Positions 1 to 10,575 of a stretch of DNA of 64,000 bases are shown here, piece by piece (within the stretch, counting starts at the first letter, position 1; every line of letters begins with the position of its first letter). The notes beneath the pieces are model-generated. The model was given only the letters and a program-made list of their open reading frames with translations. It was not told where the DNA came from and did no database searches. The position numbers were made by a program, and so were the translations under genes. Source of the stretch: Ariolimax columbianus (Eukaryota; Mollusca; Gastropoda; Stylommatophora; Arionidae); the NCBI GenBank assembly GCA_036924085.1, contig JAVGWX010000005.1, positions 92,635,764 through 92,699,763 of the forward strand. Reading direction: 5' to 3'.

Positions 1-425
1 CAGTTCTTCTGTGAGACTTTCAGAGTGTCTTTGTAACACTTTATTTTGCCATCGTGAGGTCACTTGTCCGACTCACTCAAGCTCACCATAGAATATTTTC
101 TTTGGAAGCCGCTCATCTGAAATGCGGACAACATGACCAGTACATCTAAGCTGCGATTTGAACAAAATTATGTGGAAGCTTGTCATGCCATCCAGAGAAA
201 GAACTTCTACATCTGTGATCTTATCTTGACATTTTATGTTCAGCACTTCCTTAGACAGCCCAGATGAAAGGGGTCAAGCTTATTCTCATGTCGACGGTAC
301 ATAGTCCAGGTTTCACAGGCGTACATAAGAGTTGGTAGCACGACAGCCACATAAACCTTCAATTTGGATATAAGCTTAATTTTACTGCTTGCTAGGTTAA
401 ATTTCAGAGGTACGCTCGGAGTCTT
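1..425 (-). mobile_element. LINE C-terminal remnant (non-LTR retrotransposon), cut by window edge
   Basis: Read on the minus strand this decodes as the region after the reverse transcriptase of a non-LTR retrotransposon. It gives KLKVYVAVVLPTLMYACETW, then KLDPFHLGCLR, then (after a frameshift near 255) QDKITDVEVL and LRCTGHVVRISDERLPKK. The order 'VVLPTLxYxCETW ... CLR ... W/CQDK ... LRxxGHVxRxxxxRLP' is the conserved signature of LINE C-termini. A stop codon near 77 and the frameshift show it is dead. The element would continue left of the window in its 3' direction. The same family recurs at 37.9-38.3 kb. The clade is not resolvable here. Confidence 0.85.
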
Positions 426-603
426 GATTCTCTAGAGCTGCACATAGTAAGCCTCAAGAAAGTGTCAACAAATTTACTACTAACAGACAAATCAGTCCAT
501 AAGCCGAACCCAGGAAGATGTAGAATGGCTAACTTCTAAGGTTTGACCAGAAGAATTTGCAGAAGCGAAGGAAAGACTTTGACAAATTGACGTCAGGCAC
601 TCA
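426..603. other. Unassigned sequence
   Basis: No recognisable coding or repeat structure was seen between the LINE fragment and the following tandem array. It may be the 5' flank of the LINE remnant. Confidence 0.3.
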
Positions 604-836
604 TCTGTCTTATTGAATATCATAATTTCAGTATTCTAATAAATATATGTCTGATTGAATACCATAATTTTAGTATTCCAATGTTTGTCTGATTGAATAC
701 CATAATTTCAGTATTCTAATATCCGTCTGATTAAAAACTATAATTTCAGTATTCCAATATATGTCTGATTGAAAACTATATTTTAAGTATTCAAATATCT
801 GTCTGATTAAAAATTATAATTTCAGTATTCAAAAAT
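604..836. repeat. 38-bp tandem array, about 6 copies
   Basis: Copies of a unit with the core TCTGATTGAATACC and TAATTTCAGTATTC start near 611, 653, 691, 729, 767 and 804, so the period is 37-38 bp after a longer first unit. Units are diverged (TTGAATAC versus TTAAAAAC), so the array is old. AT-rich, with no coding sense. Confidence 0.9.
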
Positions 837-870
837 ACCCACATCAAATGCTTATGTTTGTTCAGGATTC

Positions 871-915
871 GCTAGTATTACCCCCCCCCGCCCCCCCGCC
901 CCCACTACTCCCCCA
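871..915. repeat. Poly-C tract
   Basis: Runs of seven to ten C separated by single G or A, near 881-915. Low-complexity sequence; the minus strand carries the matching G runs. Confidence 0.85.
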
Positions 916-949
916 ACAGATGGCCCCTGTCAAACCACTTTGTGCGGTT

Positions 950-1080
950 TGTACTAGTGGCGTCTGTAGCAATGTATTGTGCATTGTACACTTGCTAGCC
1001 TTATGCACGCCTCTTTAGAGGACTCACAAAATGGATGGAAGGTTGCAGTGGTTATATTCCTTCATCTTCCGATTGATACA
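950..1080. repeat. Interspersed family F, weak copy
   Basis: CTTGCTAGCCTTATGCACGC, the following CTCTTTAGAGG and 'ATGGATGGAAGGTTGCAGTGG' style sequence match the better copies at 46555 and 23595 in order and orientation. Divergent; recognised by alignment by eye only. Confidence 0.4.
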
Positions 1081-1384
1081 GGTGGCCTTACCTCTCTGAG
1101 TTGAGCAGACATTCATTCTCTCAATCAACCAATGTCTTAGAAGTCTTCAACAAATTCAAATGAAATATCAAACGTTAACCTGATTGTATCTGTTGAAGTT
1201 TTTGTGGCTAACAGTTTCTACAAAGTGGGGTAGCCATCCCCATGAAAACAGTCGTCAGAAAACGCTTCTTACAGCATACATGAAAGGTTACAGTTTGGCA
1301 ATTATTGTATCCCCATTCGGGCTCCGGTAACACACGGGTACTTATACCCTCTTGCCTGATGTAAATAGCAGTCCAGTAGTAGAG

Positions 1385-1530
1385 GCTGCGGTCATGGATG
1401 AAGTGTTGGAAACGTCTTTGTACTTGGCAACAGCGTTCTCTGATTTGGTGGTGGCCAACACGCATGCCTGCTTTCTCTTGACTTACAGTAAACCCAAAAC
1501 CCATTTACAGTTGAGTCGACAGTAGCTTGT
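1385..1530 (-). mobile_element. SINE family A fragment, tail and body
   Basis: GATGAAGTGTTGGAAACGTC (1397) and, 110 bp on, CCCATTTACAGTTGAGTCGA (1501) are the two best-conserved blocks of family A, in the same order and spacing as the fuller copies at 20265, 33300 and 62165. The tRNA-like head, which should lie to the right, is not visible: a tandem array begins 30 bp beyond. Confidence 0.6.
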
Positions 1531-1560
1531 CAACAACGAAAATTAAACCAGGTATGTTTA

Positions 1561-1885
1561 ACGTCTAGTCAGGTACAACATACTGATCATACATTTTAGT
1601 CAGGGTCAGGCACAACATACTGATCATACATTTTAGTCAGAGTCAGGCACAACATACTGATCATACATTTTAGTTAGGGTCAGACACAACATACTGATCA
1701 TACATTTTAGTCAGGGTCAGGCACAACATACTGATCATACATTTTAGCCAGAGTCAGGCACAACATACTAATCATTCATTTTAGCCAGTGTCAGGCACAA
1801 CATACTGATCATACATTTTAGCCAGAGTCAGGCACAACATACTGATCATACATTTTAGCCAGAGTCAGGCAAAATATACTGGACA
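1561..1885. repeat. 37-bp tandem array, 8 copies plus a partial
   Basis: A unit beginning AGGCACAACATACTGATCAT repeats at 1571, 1608, 1645, 1682, 1719, 1756, 1793 and 1830, with a partial at 1867. The period is exactly 37 bp and divergence is low, so the array is young. The final partial unit runs straight into the family E element. Its GTCAGGCA...ATACTG core resembles the left end of that element, so the array may be an amplified element end. Confidence 0.95.
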
Positions 1886-2155
1886 AGACCCTCACCTCGA
1901 CTCCCTCGCAGTCCTCGAGCTGTTTTCATGGCAGCCTGGCTAACAAAATGGAGAATCGACGTGATCCCCGTAGTAGTGAACGACACGCAGATGAAGCCAA
2001 GCATATCACAACCTCGTGGAGGACCTCGGTCCACCTTCAACAGCAGGCTCGGGAAGTGAGGAAAGCTATACCAACCCGTCACTTAACGCCTTTTTCAGGG
2101 TTCACAAAAGAGACAATTTACTCATTATGTGCATTCAACAACAAGAACTATAATA
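1866..2155. mobile_element. Interspersed family E, copy 1, array-flanked
   Basis: About 250 bp aligns with 43640-43885. Shared blocks are TCATGGCAGCCTGGCT, GCGACACG/ACGACACGCAGATGAAGCC, GGAGGACTCCG-like, CACTTAACGCC, TTTCAGGG and a terminal CAACAACAA. Both copies abut a tandem array, this one on its left side. Copy 2 has a short palindrome around CCCTTTCAGGG near its right end; here it has decayed. Non-autonomous, with no coding capacity. It could be a Helitron/Helentron-type or MITE-like element, but no diagnostic ends were proven. Confidence 0.65.
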
Positions 2156-3445
2156 AAGGACCTCTACCACTATGTTACACATGCGTTGTGTTCAATGTTA
2201 CAAGATTCAAACACAGAAACACGAATACAACTTGTTTCCCATTGAAATGCTCTACTTTTTCTCCACAGTTCTACTTCCCATCTGTCCTATCCTGTTATCC
2301 ATCAAATTCATCCCTAACGAAAACTCCCCTCGATCCATCACCTTCAGGTTCTGTCCGCCCTGGGTTTACTCATGTGTATGTGCAATTCGCTGTCCTCATC
2401 ACGTGTCTCCCGGTATATCTTCTGTTTTTACAGCTAATCCACCATTCCCCTAGCTGTCTCTTAACTCTTTCCATCGCTAGTTTCAACCGTTCATTCAGTT
2501 CGCCTTGTCATTCACATCTCCTAGCCGTACAGTTTCTTTCTACTTTTATTCGTTTAATATTTTACCTCCAACAAGTGGGATATGGAACTACCATTACAGC
2601 TCGACCGTTTACAGGAATCCTGTATCCGATCATACGTGTTGGCGATTTCAATAGTAATGGTTTTATTTAATGCGTTTGCCAGTACTCATTTACAACTTTC
2701 TACAGTCCCCTTGTGTGACATGCTTGGGATATTACAGATGTACTCTTCTTAAAATCCCCCGTACCAATTTGGCATTTCCGGGGTTTCCCGATATCAATTG
2801 TGGAAAGAAATATAACAAAATAAGAACAGAAGAGAGATGAGCTTTCATTGTGAACTTAAAGAAATCAAAGAGGAGGGAAGGGGGGGCATGACGTGAGAAG
2901 ACGGAGCTGGTGTCTGATAGGACACATTAACAGCGGATAATGACAATACAGTGTCTGTTCTGGAAACCACAGGATAAGTGAAGTAAATGCAGACCATGAC
3001 ACTGAGGAGAGAGGCTTCAACACTAATGTCCTCCTTGGAAATTATTTCACGGAATCGTTGCACCTGGCGGGCAGCATCGCAAAAGGTGCTCAGATTTCAG
3101 AACTAAACCCCATCGTCGAGGCTCAAAGACAGGGATCCATCCGGAAGAACATAACGTACAACGATCCCACAGCCGACTCATCACAAGTGTGTACCAAGTG
3201 CGACAGAGTCTGCCTTGCCAGGATTTAATTTAAATTCGTATGAGAACACATCTCGAGGCACAAGTTTGATGCTGTAGCGATCCAGGATTGCGACTGCCAA
3301 CCACTACTACCAGATGCCGGAATGGATGCAAGTAGTTTGTTCTGACCAGAAAATAATTATGTCTTCTTGTAAATTTTATGCGAGTAAAAGTGAAAAGGGA
3401 ACAATTCTTAGCTTGCACCTGGACAAAACCAATTTGAGGGACAAT
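2156..3445. other. No recognised feature
   Basis: Contains an open frame of 240 codons starting at 1948, but it begins inside the family E element, has a pyrimidine-driven Ser/Phe/Leu-rich composition and shows no motif, so I do not call a gene. A G-rich stretch lies at 2875-2890. Nothing else was seen. Confidence 0.4.
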
Positions 3446-3448
3446 CTA

Positions 3449-3930
3449 TTGAAACTACGTCAATCTTCGCACGACCACAGCAAATTTAAATTTTACCTAT
3501 TCAGGACACAATAACATTTATACAACAAATTCGTTAAGATAATACCAATTCCTCAAACAATAGCCTTCACATGACCACACTAATTTAGAGTACGATCTAT
3601 TCATGAAACGATAGCCTTCACATGACTACACAAATTTAGAGTACGATCTATTCATGAAACGAAAGCCTTCACATGACCACACCAATTTAGAGTACGATCT
3701 ATTCATGAAACGATAGCCTTCACATGACCACACCAATTTAGAGTACGATCTATTCATGAAACGATAGCCTTCACATGACCACACCAATTTAGAGTACGAT
3801 CTATTCATGAAACGATAGCCTTCACATGACCACACCAATTTAGAGTACGATCTATTCATGAAACGATAGCCTTCACATGACCACACCAATTTAGAGTACG
3901 ATCTATTCATGAAACATTAGTCTCATCTGA
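3449..3930. repeat. 51-bp tandem array
   Basis: The unit core GAAACGATAGCCTTCACATG recurs at 3605, 3656, 3707, 3758, 3809 and 3860, with degenerate copies at about 3449 and 3553. The period is exactly 51 bp. Because 51 is a multiple of three, the minus strand keeps a 94-codon frame made of a 17-residue repeat (MNRSYSKLVWSCEGYRF). I regard that as a by-product, not a gene. Confidence 0.95.
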
Positions 3931-4034
3931 GATACAATCTATTCAAAACACTCAAGATATATCCTGTTGTTTATAATGACGTGTAAATTTATAAATAACT
4001 CCTGCCGACATCACTGCTTTATTTATGTACATTG

Positions 4035-4335
4035 AAACTGAGCGAGAAGGAAAACTCTTTGGAGATTTCATAGCGATAACATCAGGTTAACCACAGCTTT
4101 CCGTAAACATTTTCTACCTGACGTCTGAAATTTAACGCAGAAGGCTCCTTAGAGATTTCAATAGTCTCAGGCAGACTATTCCTATCTTCAGATATATTCA
4201 AGTTCACGTCTGAAAGAGTGCAAAGAAGAACAAGCTCTAATTTCGATACCGACAATCTCAGACTGACCTTGCTATCTTCAGATATATAAAAATTGACGTC
4301 TGAAGGCGTAGGATGAAGAGGGAATAAATACGACA
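4035..4335. repeat. Degenerate 85-90 bp tandem repeat, about 3 copies
   Basis: ACGTCTGAA recurs at 4121, 4206 and 4296. It is preceded by related CTATCTTCAGATATAT and AGATTTCA blocks in the second and third copies. An old array. Confidence 0.65.
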
Positions 4336-4830
4336 AATGAAAACAATAATGACCTAAGACCTTTCACAAACAGTCTGCAAATAAAGCACACATTCCATAC
4401 GGTTGAAAAGAGACATCATTGCATTTTCCTTACCGACCTAAAACGTTAATAAACCACATTTTGATTTACAAAATTAAGTAATTTAAATGTCCAGAAGTCA
4501 TTTCTGTCTGTTGTACTGTTTTACTTGGCTGGGAAACTTGAGATATTTCATCGTACTCTCCTTACGTCATAGAATTGAATATTCACATCATCCTATATTG
4601 GATTGTCTTACTTCTAAGATTGTGATCTAAGTTTAGAATTGCGAGAATTCACAATTTTTGCTAGATGTTCCTAGGTTTTCTTCGTCTTCTTTTCTCTTAC
4701 TAGTTCCAGTTGAGCGATTGTCTGCTGTTTTTATTTGTTTGTTGTTACTGTTCAACGCATTTAATCTCCAGCTGTGTTCAGTGTTATCACGTTGTTTCAC
4801 ACAAATCAACATTTATTATTACATTGGAAG
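4336..4830. other. No recognised feature
   Basis: AT-rich non-coding sequence; nothing supportable was seen. Confidence 0.3.
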
Positions 4831-4849
4831 TATATGACAGAGACATGCC

Positions 4850-5577
4850 ATGGTGAACTTCTGCAGTCTGGATGGAACATTCTTAACTTTATGCCATTTT
4901 TGAGAGTCATATAGTAAGACTGGCTGTGTGTTACTGTTAAGCATTTTGATGAAGGTTTGCGATCTGCAGGTGATACTTTAGTTACATATTACGGTAATGA
5001 TCTGCTGACGGGTGTTGATACTTTAGTTACATGCATCGGTAATAGTCTGCTGTCGGGTGTTAATACTTTAGTTACATGCCATGGTAAATGTCTACTGTCC
5101 AGTGGTGATACTTTAGTTACATGCATCGGTAATGATCTGCAGTCTGGTGGTGATACTTTAGTTACATCTCACGGTAATGATCTGCAGTCCGGTGGTGATA
5201 CTTTAGTTACATGCATCGGTAATGATCTGCAGTCCGGTGGGGATACTTTAGTTACATCTCACGGTAATGGTCTGCTGTCGGGTGGTAATACTTTAGTTAC
5301 ATGCCACGGTAATGGTCTGCTGTTGGGTGGTGATACTTTAGTTACATCTCACGGTAATGGTCTGCTGTTGGGTGGTGATACTTTAGTTACATATCGCGGT
5401 AATGATCTGCTGTCGGGTGGTGATACTTTAGTTACATCTCACGGTAATGGTCTGCTGTTTGGTGGTGATACTTTAGTTACATCTCACGGTAATGGTCTGC
5501 TGTCGGGTGGTGATACTTTAGTTGCATATCATGGTAATGGTCTGCTGTCGGGTGGTGATACTTTAGTTATATACGAC
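4850..5577. repeat. 45-bp tandem array, 14 good copies
   Basis: The unit GATACTTTAGTTACATG...CGGTAATGGTCTGCTG...GGTGGT has good copies at 4972 and every 45 bp to 5557, with a decayed copy near 4850. A 217-codon plus-strand frame (4957-5610) of a 15-residue repeat (GDTLVTCHGNGLLSG) exists only because 45 is divisible by three. The array resumes beyond the family C insertion at 5949, and in older form at 6165-6271 and 8240-8525. Confidence 0.95.
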
Positions 5578-5948
5578 TGTAATGGGATCAAGATACTGAG
5601 CAGCGCATGAGCTGCAGTGGTCAGTGACCCATAGCTGACTGCAAGCATCATGGCCAGCGAACCAGAGCTGCCAAGACCCTTCTACACCTCCACGTGATGA
5701 TCCTGGATAAAAGGCTGCAGCAGGGCAGACTGGCTAAGGAAAAGGGATCGATAAGGGAATGCTAACCCGGTAGTAAAAAAATGCTTGCTGAAGTCGGATG
5801 TGTTGGATCGAAAGGTGCAAATATCGCAGTCAAGCTGTAAACTACGACACAACACATTCCTTTCTCTGGACTACATTCTGCTACTTAATCGCTTTCAGGG
5901 TTTGGTAGCGGGAGATTAAGAATGAACGAAGCCAAGCCATACCACGGT
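5577..5948 (+). mobile_element. Family C retroposon, near full length, inserted in the 45-bp array
   Basis: About 370 bp is the reverse complement of 63405-63770. Landmarks in order: GATCAAGATACTGAGCAGCG, CAGTGGTCAGTGACCC, CTTCTACACCTCCACG, GAAGTCGGATGTGTTGGA, GGTGCAAATATCGCAGTC, GGTTTGGTAGCGGGAGATT, then GAATGAACGAAGCC. In the 14.4-kb copy the GAACGAAG end runs into a (GAA)n tail, so this is the 3' end. The 45-bp array breaks off at its TAATGG position on the left and resumes about 10-12 bp earlier in the unit on the right. That is what a target-site duplication within the array would produce. No A/B boxes were recognised. Confidence 0.8.
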
Positions 5949-6263
5949 AAATGTCTGCTGTCTGGTGGTGATACTTTAGTTACATGCCACATTAAAAGTG
6001 GTAGTTACATGCCAAGGTAATGTTTTGCTGTCGTGAGGTGATAATTTAGTTATATGCCAATGTAATGGTCTGCGGGCTATATGTGAATCTATTACTTGCA
6101 TATGACGTGACCAAGCCAAAAAGGAGCACTACATTTACAATAGTGCTGGCAGTAGTAATGCTCTTAGTTACCTGGTGTGGTAAAAGCAAACTGTTTTGAT
6201 GGGATACCGTTTATTATATGATATGGTGAAGGTATACTTTCTAAATGAGATACCTTTTGTTAT
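5949..6263. repeat. 45/47-bp array, remnant between two insertions
   Basis: One good unit (ACGGTAAATGTCTGCTG...GATACTTTAGTTACATGCC) and two decayed ones follow the C element. After a broken stretch, units of the 47-bp form appear (GGGATACCGTTTATTATATG, then GAGATACCTTTTGTTATATC). The last is interrupted at 6271 by the LINE. Confidence 0.7.
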
Positions 6264-6271
6264 ATCTTATG
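6264..6271. repeat. Target-site duplication, left copy
   Basis: ATCTTATG, identical to 8240-8247, brackets the LINE. Joining the two sides at this octamer restores a normal 47-bp array unit in phase. Confidence 0.75.
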
Positions 6272-8239
6272 ATTTCTGTTTTTAAGAATCGTCTGGGCAT
6301 ACCCATCGGTTCGCAGTCTCTCTCTCAGCAAATAGCGCAGGGAAGGGATGCAGATGGTCACTGTAGCTCGCTGCTTGTACACTCTCCTACTCTGTCCTCT
6401 CATACACTCTACTCCGCTCGAACCTCGTTTAATGTCGAAACTTTACAGCCCGTGGATTGCTGCTTCATCTATTTCAAAATGTCACTTCTATCGATCCGTA
6501 ATGTGCCCATGATAGAAGCTTGTGAAGCCATGATGCCAGCTCTTTTATTGCCCTAAACCCCAGTATGAGCAAGACAGTAGATCCATGTCAACCCCTGGAG
6601 GTTTGATGCCTTAGCTGCTATCCACTCGAACCTAAGCCATCCCTTCTGTACCTTCGGAAGTACGGCCTGCGCATCTGTTACGATGACTGCCCTTGTTATA
6701 GAAGTCTCAGATATGCATTTCAGTTCTGAAGTCACTGCTTCTGTCTCTATTTTCAAACTGGAGGTTGTTAATATGTATACCCCACTGCGCTAAACAATGA
6801 CCTGTCCTCTCACTCTAGCCGACAAGCCCCAGTCTTGATGTCCCACTGCACAGCACTGATCTGTCGATGTATATGGCGGCGTCAATCTCCTGCGTGTTCT
6901 CAGTTATCAGCTGATTTACCTCGTGCTCTTCTCTCCTGTTGCTTCATTCTTTGTATTCCTTGCCAAAGGTTTTGATGACTCTCTGGTACTCTATCATCAG
7001 TGTGGACCCATCTCTTGGCTTTCGTCTTAGCTGGGGTGATGTTTCCGAAAGTTGTCTCTGCATGTGCCATTCATGACGTCCTTTTCTTGATTCTTCCTCG
7101 CTTGATGTCTGAGATACTACTGTACAGAGGGTGCCGCGTGTCTGTGGTGACACACACATAGGCTTTGACTTGTGTCAATTTATGTCACCGATAACAATCT
7201 CAACATGTACCTCAGCATTACAATCGGGGTATCTCTTTTGCAGGTAAGAACCATTCGTAAACCTTCATTCTGGAAGCGTTCCAACTTTTCACACTGTGTT
7301 CTTTATAGTGTGAGGATGCCTGGTCCGTAATCGATGACAGACAACACGACCTGACGAAATAGGATGAACATGAGACGCTATTCCAAGATGGCAGCAGCCA
7401 GGGTCTTGAGTGCTCCTAACCCTCTCTTGCATCTTTGTACGATGTAGTCAACATTGCAATTATAGGAAAGACTGCGATCAAAAGTCACTCCGAGGTATTT
7501 CAACCTGTCGCATCTGTCAATGCAGGCCTTGTTCGGATTGATCTTGGAGCTTGAGTCGCCACACCACTGTAAGATTGCTTGCAAGGTTTCCTGGATGTCA
7601 TTGACCAACTCTTTTCTGGCTGAGCCAGTCCTATACGTTATGATGTCATCGGCAAATTTCAACGTTTGTCCTGTCATTGTGGGTTGAATATTGGCCACTT
7701 TTACTGTATAGATGTTAAACAGCACAGGTGAGAGCGGATACTCTTGAGGCAGTCCTGGACATATTCGCCTCGGTTCTGATGTCCTCGATCCCACGCGTAC
7801 CGCAACTGTTCTTTCCATCAGGGCAGCTGATATCCAACTAACCAGCCACGGGCTTAAACCACACTACTTTAGACATGTAACACGTTTGTATGCGTCTTCC
7901 AGTTCGAGTGCCACTGCGATTGTTTTGTTTTGACTGAAAGCCCTCATACACAACATACGCGAACGTTCCAGATCATCGTCGTTGTTCTATTGCCCAGAGT
8001 TTCGGGTCGGATGTGCTCTTGTTCTAGGTAGGCCATTATTTTCCTCGCCCCTATCTTCTAGAACAATTTACCATATACATTCTGTATGGTGATTATTATA
8101 TAGCTGCTGAGAAGCGTGGAGTCCTTACTAGGTTTATGCAGTGGACACAGATAGCTATGAAGCCAGTCCTCTTGCACAGATAACCTCTCTATACTGTGAT
8201 TTGATTTCTTCACCATATTTCTTATCTGTCTCATCCAAC
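6272..8239 (-). mobile_element. 5'-truncated LINE with reverse transcriptase and RNase H (I/Ingi-like), pseudogene
   Basis: Read from 8239 down, the minus strand encodes a decayed non-LTR retrotransposon. First comes the RT N-terminal part (CPLHKPSKDSTLLSSY, NVYGKLF, then EQEHIRPETLGN). Then a clean 146-codon stretch (7818-7378) has GLPQEYPLSP in place of the usual GLPQGxPLSP, KFADDIITY with the catalytic FADD, and KYLGVTFDRSLSY. A connection region follows (7159-6944), then an RNase H remnant. There are several stops and frameshifts. The 3' end is at about 6272 (minus-strand CGATTCTTAAAAACAG). It is flanked by ATCTTATG repeats and sits in phase within the 45/47-bp array. RT plus RNase H argues for the I superfamily; the endonuclease part is missing. 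Confidence 0.9.
6553..6935 (-). pseudogene. RNase H domain remnant of the 6.3-8.2 kb LINE
   Basis: AAIYIDRSVLCSG (about 6880), where the first catalytic Asp region (xYTDGS) would lie, is followed by a broken stretch and then a 67-codon frame. That frame contains AVIVTDAQAVLPKVQKG with the conserved TDxQxxL block, and LTWIYCLAHTGV matching the W-PxHxGV end block. The glycine of the first block has changed to Arg and a stop interrupts it, so it is inactive. This is the C-terminal domain of the LINE polyprotein. Confidence 0.8.
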
Positions 8240-8525
8240 ATCTTATGCTGAAAGTATATTATCTGGATGTGAAACCTAGTTACATGTAATGGTGAAAATA
8301 AGCTATTTAGACCTAATACCTTTCCTTACATGTGGTGAAAAAAATATTGTCTGGATGTGAGACCATTTTCTACTTCTTATGTGGAAAAGTATACTATCTG
8401 GATGTGAGCCCATTTTCTACTTCTTATGTGGGAAAGTATACTATCTGGATGTGATACCTTGTGTTACATGTTTTTGGGAAATTATGCTGTCTAAATGGTG
8501 TTCTTTTTGTTATATACAATTCGCG
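8240..8525. repeat. 47-bp array, right part, resuming after the LINE
   Basis: The unit GATGTGATACC...TTACATG...GGAAAGTATACTATCTG occurs at about 8265, 8307, 8354, 8401 and 8448, with a 47-bp period in the best region. The first 8 bp are the right copy of the LINE target-site duplication (8240-8247). The units look related to the 45-bp units at 4.9-5.6 kb (shared GATACxTTxGTTACATG), implying one ancestral array. Confidence 0.8.
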
Positions 8526-8552
8526 AAATTCAAAAATAAAGATATGTTTCTT

Positions 8553-8650
8553 ATTCTTCTTCGTTCGTTCTCAATCTCCCGCAACCAAGCACATAAACGG
8601 GCCATGCAAATAGCAGAATGTTGTCATTAGAACGGAACGCGAAATGAAGA
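8553..8650 (-). mobile_element. Family C fragment (3' part)
   Basis: TTCTTCTTCGTTCGTTCTCA then ATCTCCCGCAACCAAGC and ATAGCAGAATG match the tail-proximal 90 bp of family C in minus orientation, with a short TTC run where the GAA tail should be. Truncated. Confidence 0.7.
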
Positions 8651-8996
8651 TTTGATAATCTTGAGTACACGTTAAATTTATTAAATGTACAGTAGTCTTG
8701 ATTCTACTATATAGTTCATATCTATCTGTGTGTATTGCCGACAAGGAAGTCTTGCAAAAAAGATGAAAACACGAATACAAAAAACGACGTTTCTATGAAG
8801 AAACAACTGAGTCGATTACTCATGTTCCGTGACATTGCATTCACAGCAACAGAACAAGTAATTAATATCACAATCATTTCAAGAATTGGCCACGAATGTC
8901 AAAACACGAACACAACAGCTGAAAGCGAGAGAGTTAAAAATGGATTCACACATTCTGGCGCATTGTGCTTTTCAGCGCTTGCACAGCAAAATAGGT

Positions 8997-8997
<1 letters not shown>
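8651..8997. other. No recognised feature
   Basis: Nothing supportable. AACACGAATACAAAAAACGA (8769) and AACACGAACACAACAGC (8902) are weakly similar to each other. Confidence 0.3.
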
Positions 8998-9475
<478 letters not shown>

Positions 9476-10034
9476 TCATATGCTCAACAAGAACTACTGT
9501 CTTTGGGTGAAATTAGCAGATATGCGTCAAAAATAATGTTAAACTTCACATAACGATAGCAACACCGTAAGAGACAATTTAACAAATGATGGATCGACTT
9601 TGTGAAAAAGAACAGTGTTAGGACATTGGTAAAAACATAACAACATCCACGAAGATGCTACATGAAAGAAGCTTCCATCTCCTCACGCATTTGTGTGACG
9701 TCAGTTGATAGATGAGATGACGGAGCGAATCTCCAACAGATGCAGAAACGTGTTACATCAGTCTTGTCGTCATGTTGGCCCTGGTATGGAGGTTGGTAAC
9801 ACGAGAAGAAAAGCAATTAAACACAACTATCCTTGACAAATATGGATGATTAGGCTAGACTTTGGGGAACAAACAAGAGCACTACCTCACATATGTTCAC
9901 AACCTTTATTTTCAAACGCAATAACTATCGTCTAACAAACTCATTCAACAACTTCCCTCAGTAGTACATACACTGCCACTGGCTTCGACACATACTACCA
10001 CTATTATATATGCATACTACAATCACCATTTACA
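9476..10034. other. No recognised feature
   Basis: Non-coding; no repeat or homology was recognised. Confidence 0.3.
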
Positions 10035-10575
10035 CATGCAAATAGGTCAATCACACATTGACATCCAAATAGGTCATTCACATGTTGACATCCAAACAGG
10101 TAAATCAGATATTGACATCCAAACAGGTCAATCATATATTAACATAAGAGCAGGTCAATCACCTATTGACATAAGAGCAGGTTAATCACATATTCCTATG
10201 AGCTGGTCAATTACATTTTTACATAAGAGCATGTCATTCACATATTGACATCCAAACAGGTCAATCACATATTGACATCCAAACATCTCAATCACATATT
10301 GATATACAAACAGGTCAATCACACATTGACATCCAAATAGGTCAATCACATATTGACATCCAAACAGATCAATCACATATTGACATCCAAACAGGTCAAT
10401 CAGATATTGAAATCCAAACATGTCAATCATATATTGATATACAAATAGGTCAATCACGTATTGACATCCAAGAAGGTCAATCACATATTTACATAAGAGC
10501 ATGTCAATCATATATTGATATACAAACAGGTCATTCACATATTTACATAAGAGCAGGTCAATCAGATATTAAAAA
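10035..10575. repeat. 27-bp tandem array, about 20 copies
   Basis: The unit AGGTCAATCACATATTGACA plus TCCAAAC repeats every 27 bp. Two sub-types alternate irregularly: one ending GACATCCAAAC and one ending ACATAAGAGC or ATATACAAAC. The minus strand stays open for 118 codons of a 9-residue repeat because 27 is divisible by three. No gene is called. Confidence 0.95.

Noticed and set aside
1948..2670. 240-codon plus-strand open frame as a host gene
   Set aside because: It starts inside an interspersed element, is compositionally biased (Ser/Phe/Pro from pyrimidine-rich DNA), and shows no domain or conserved motif.
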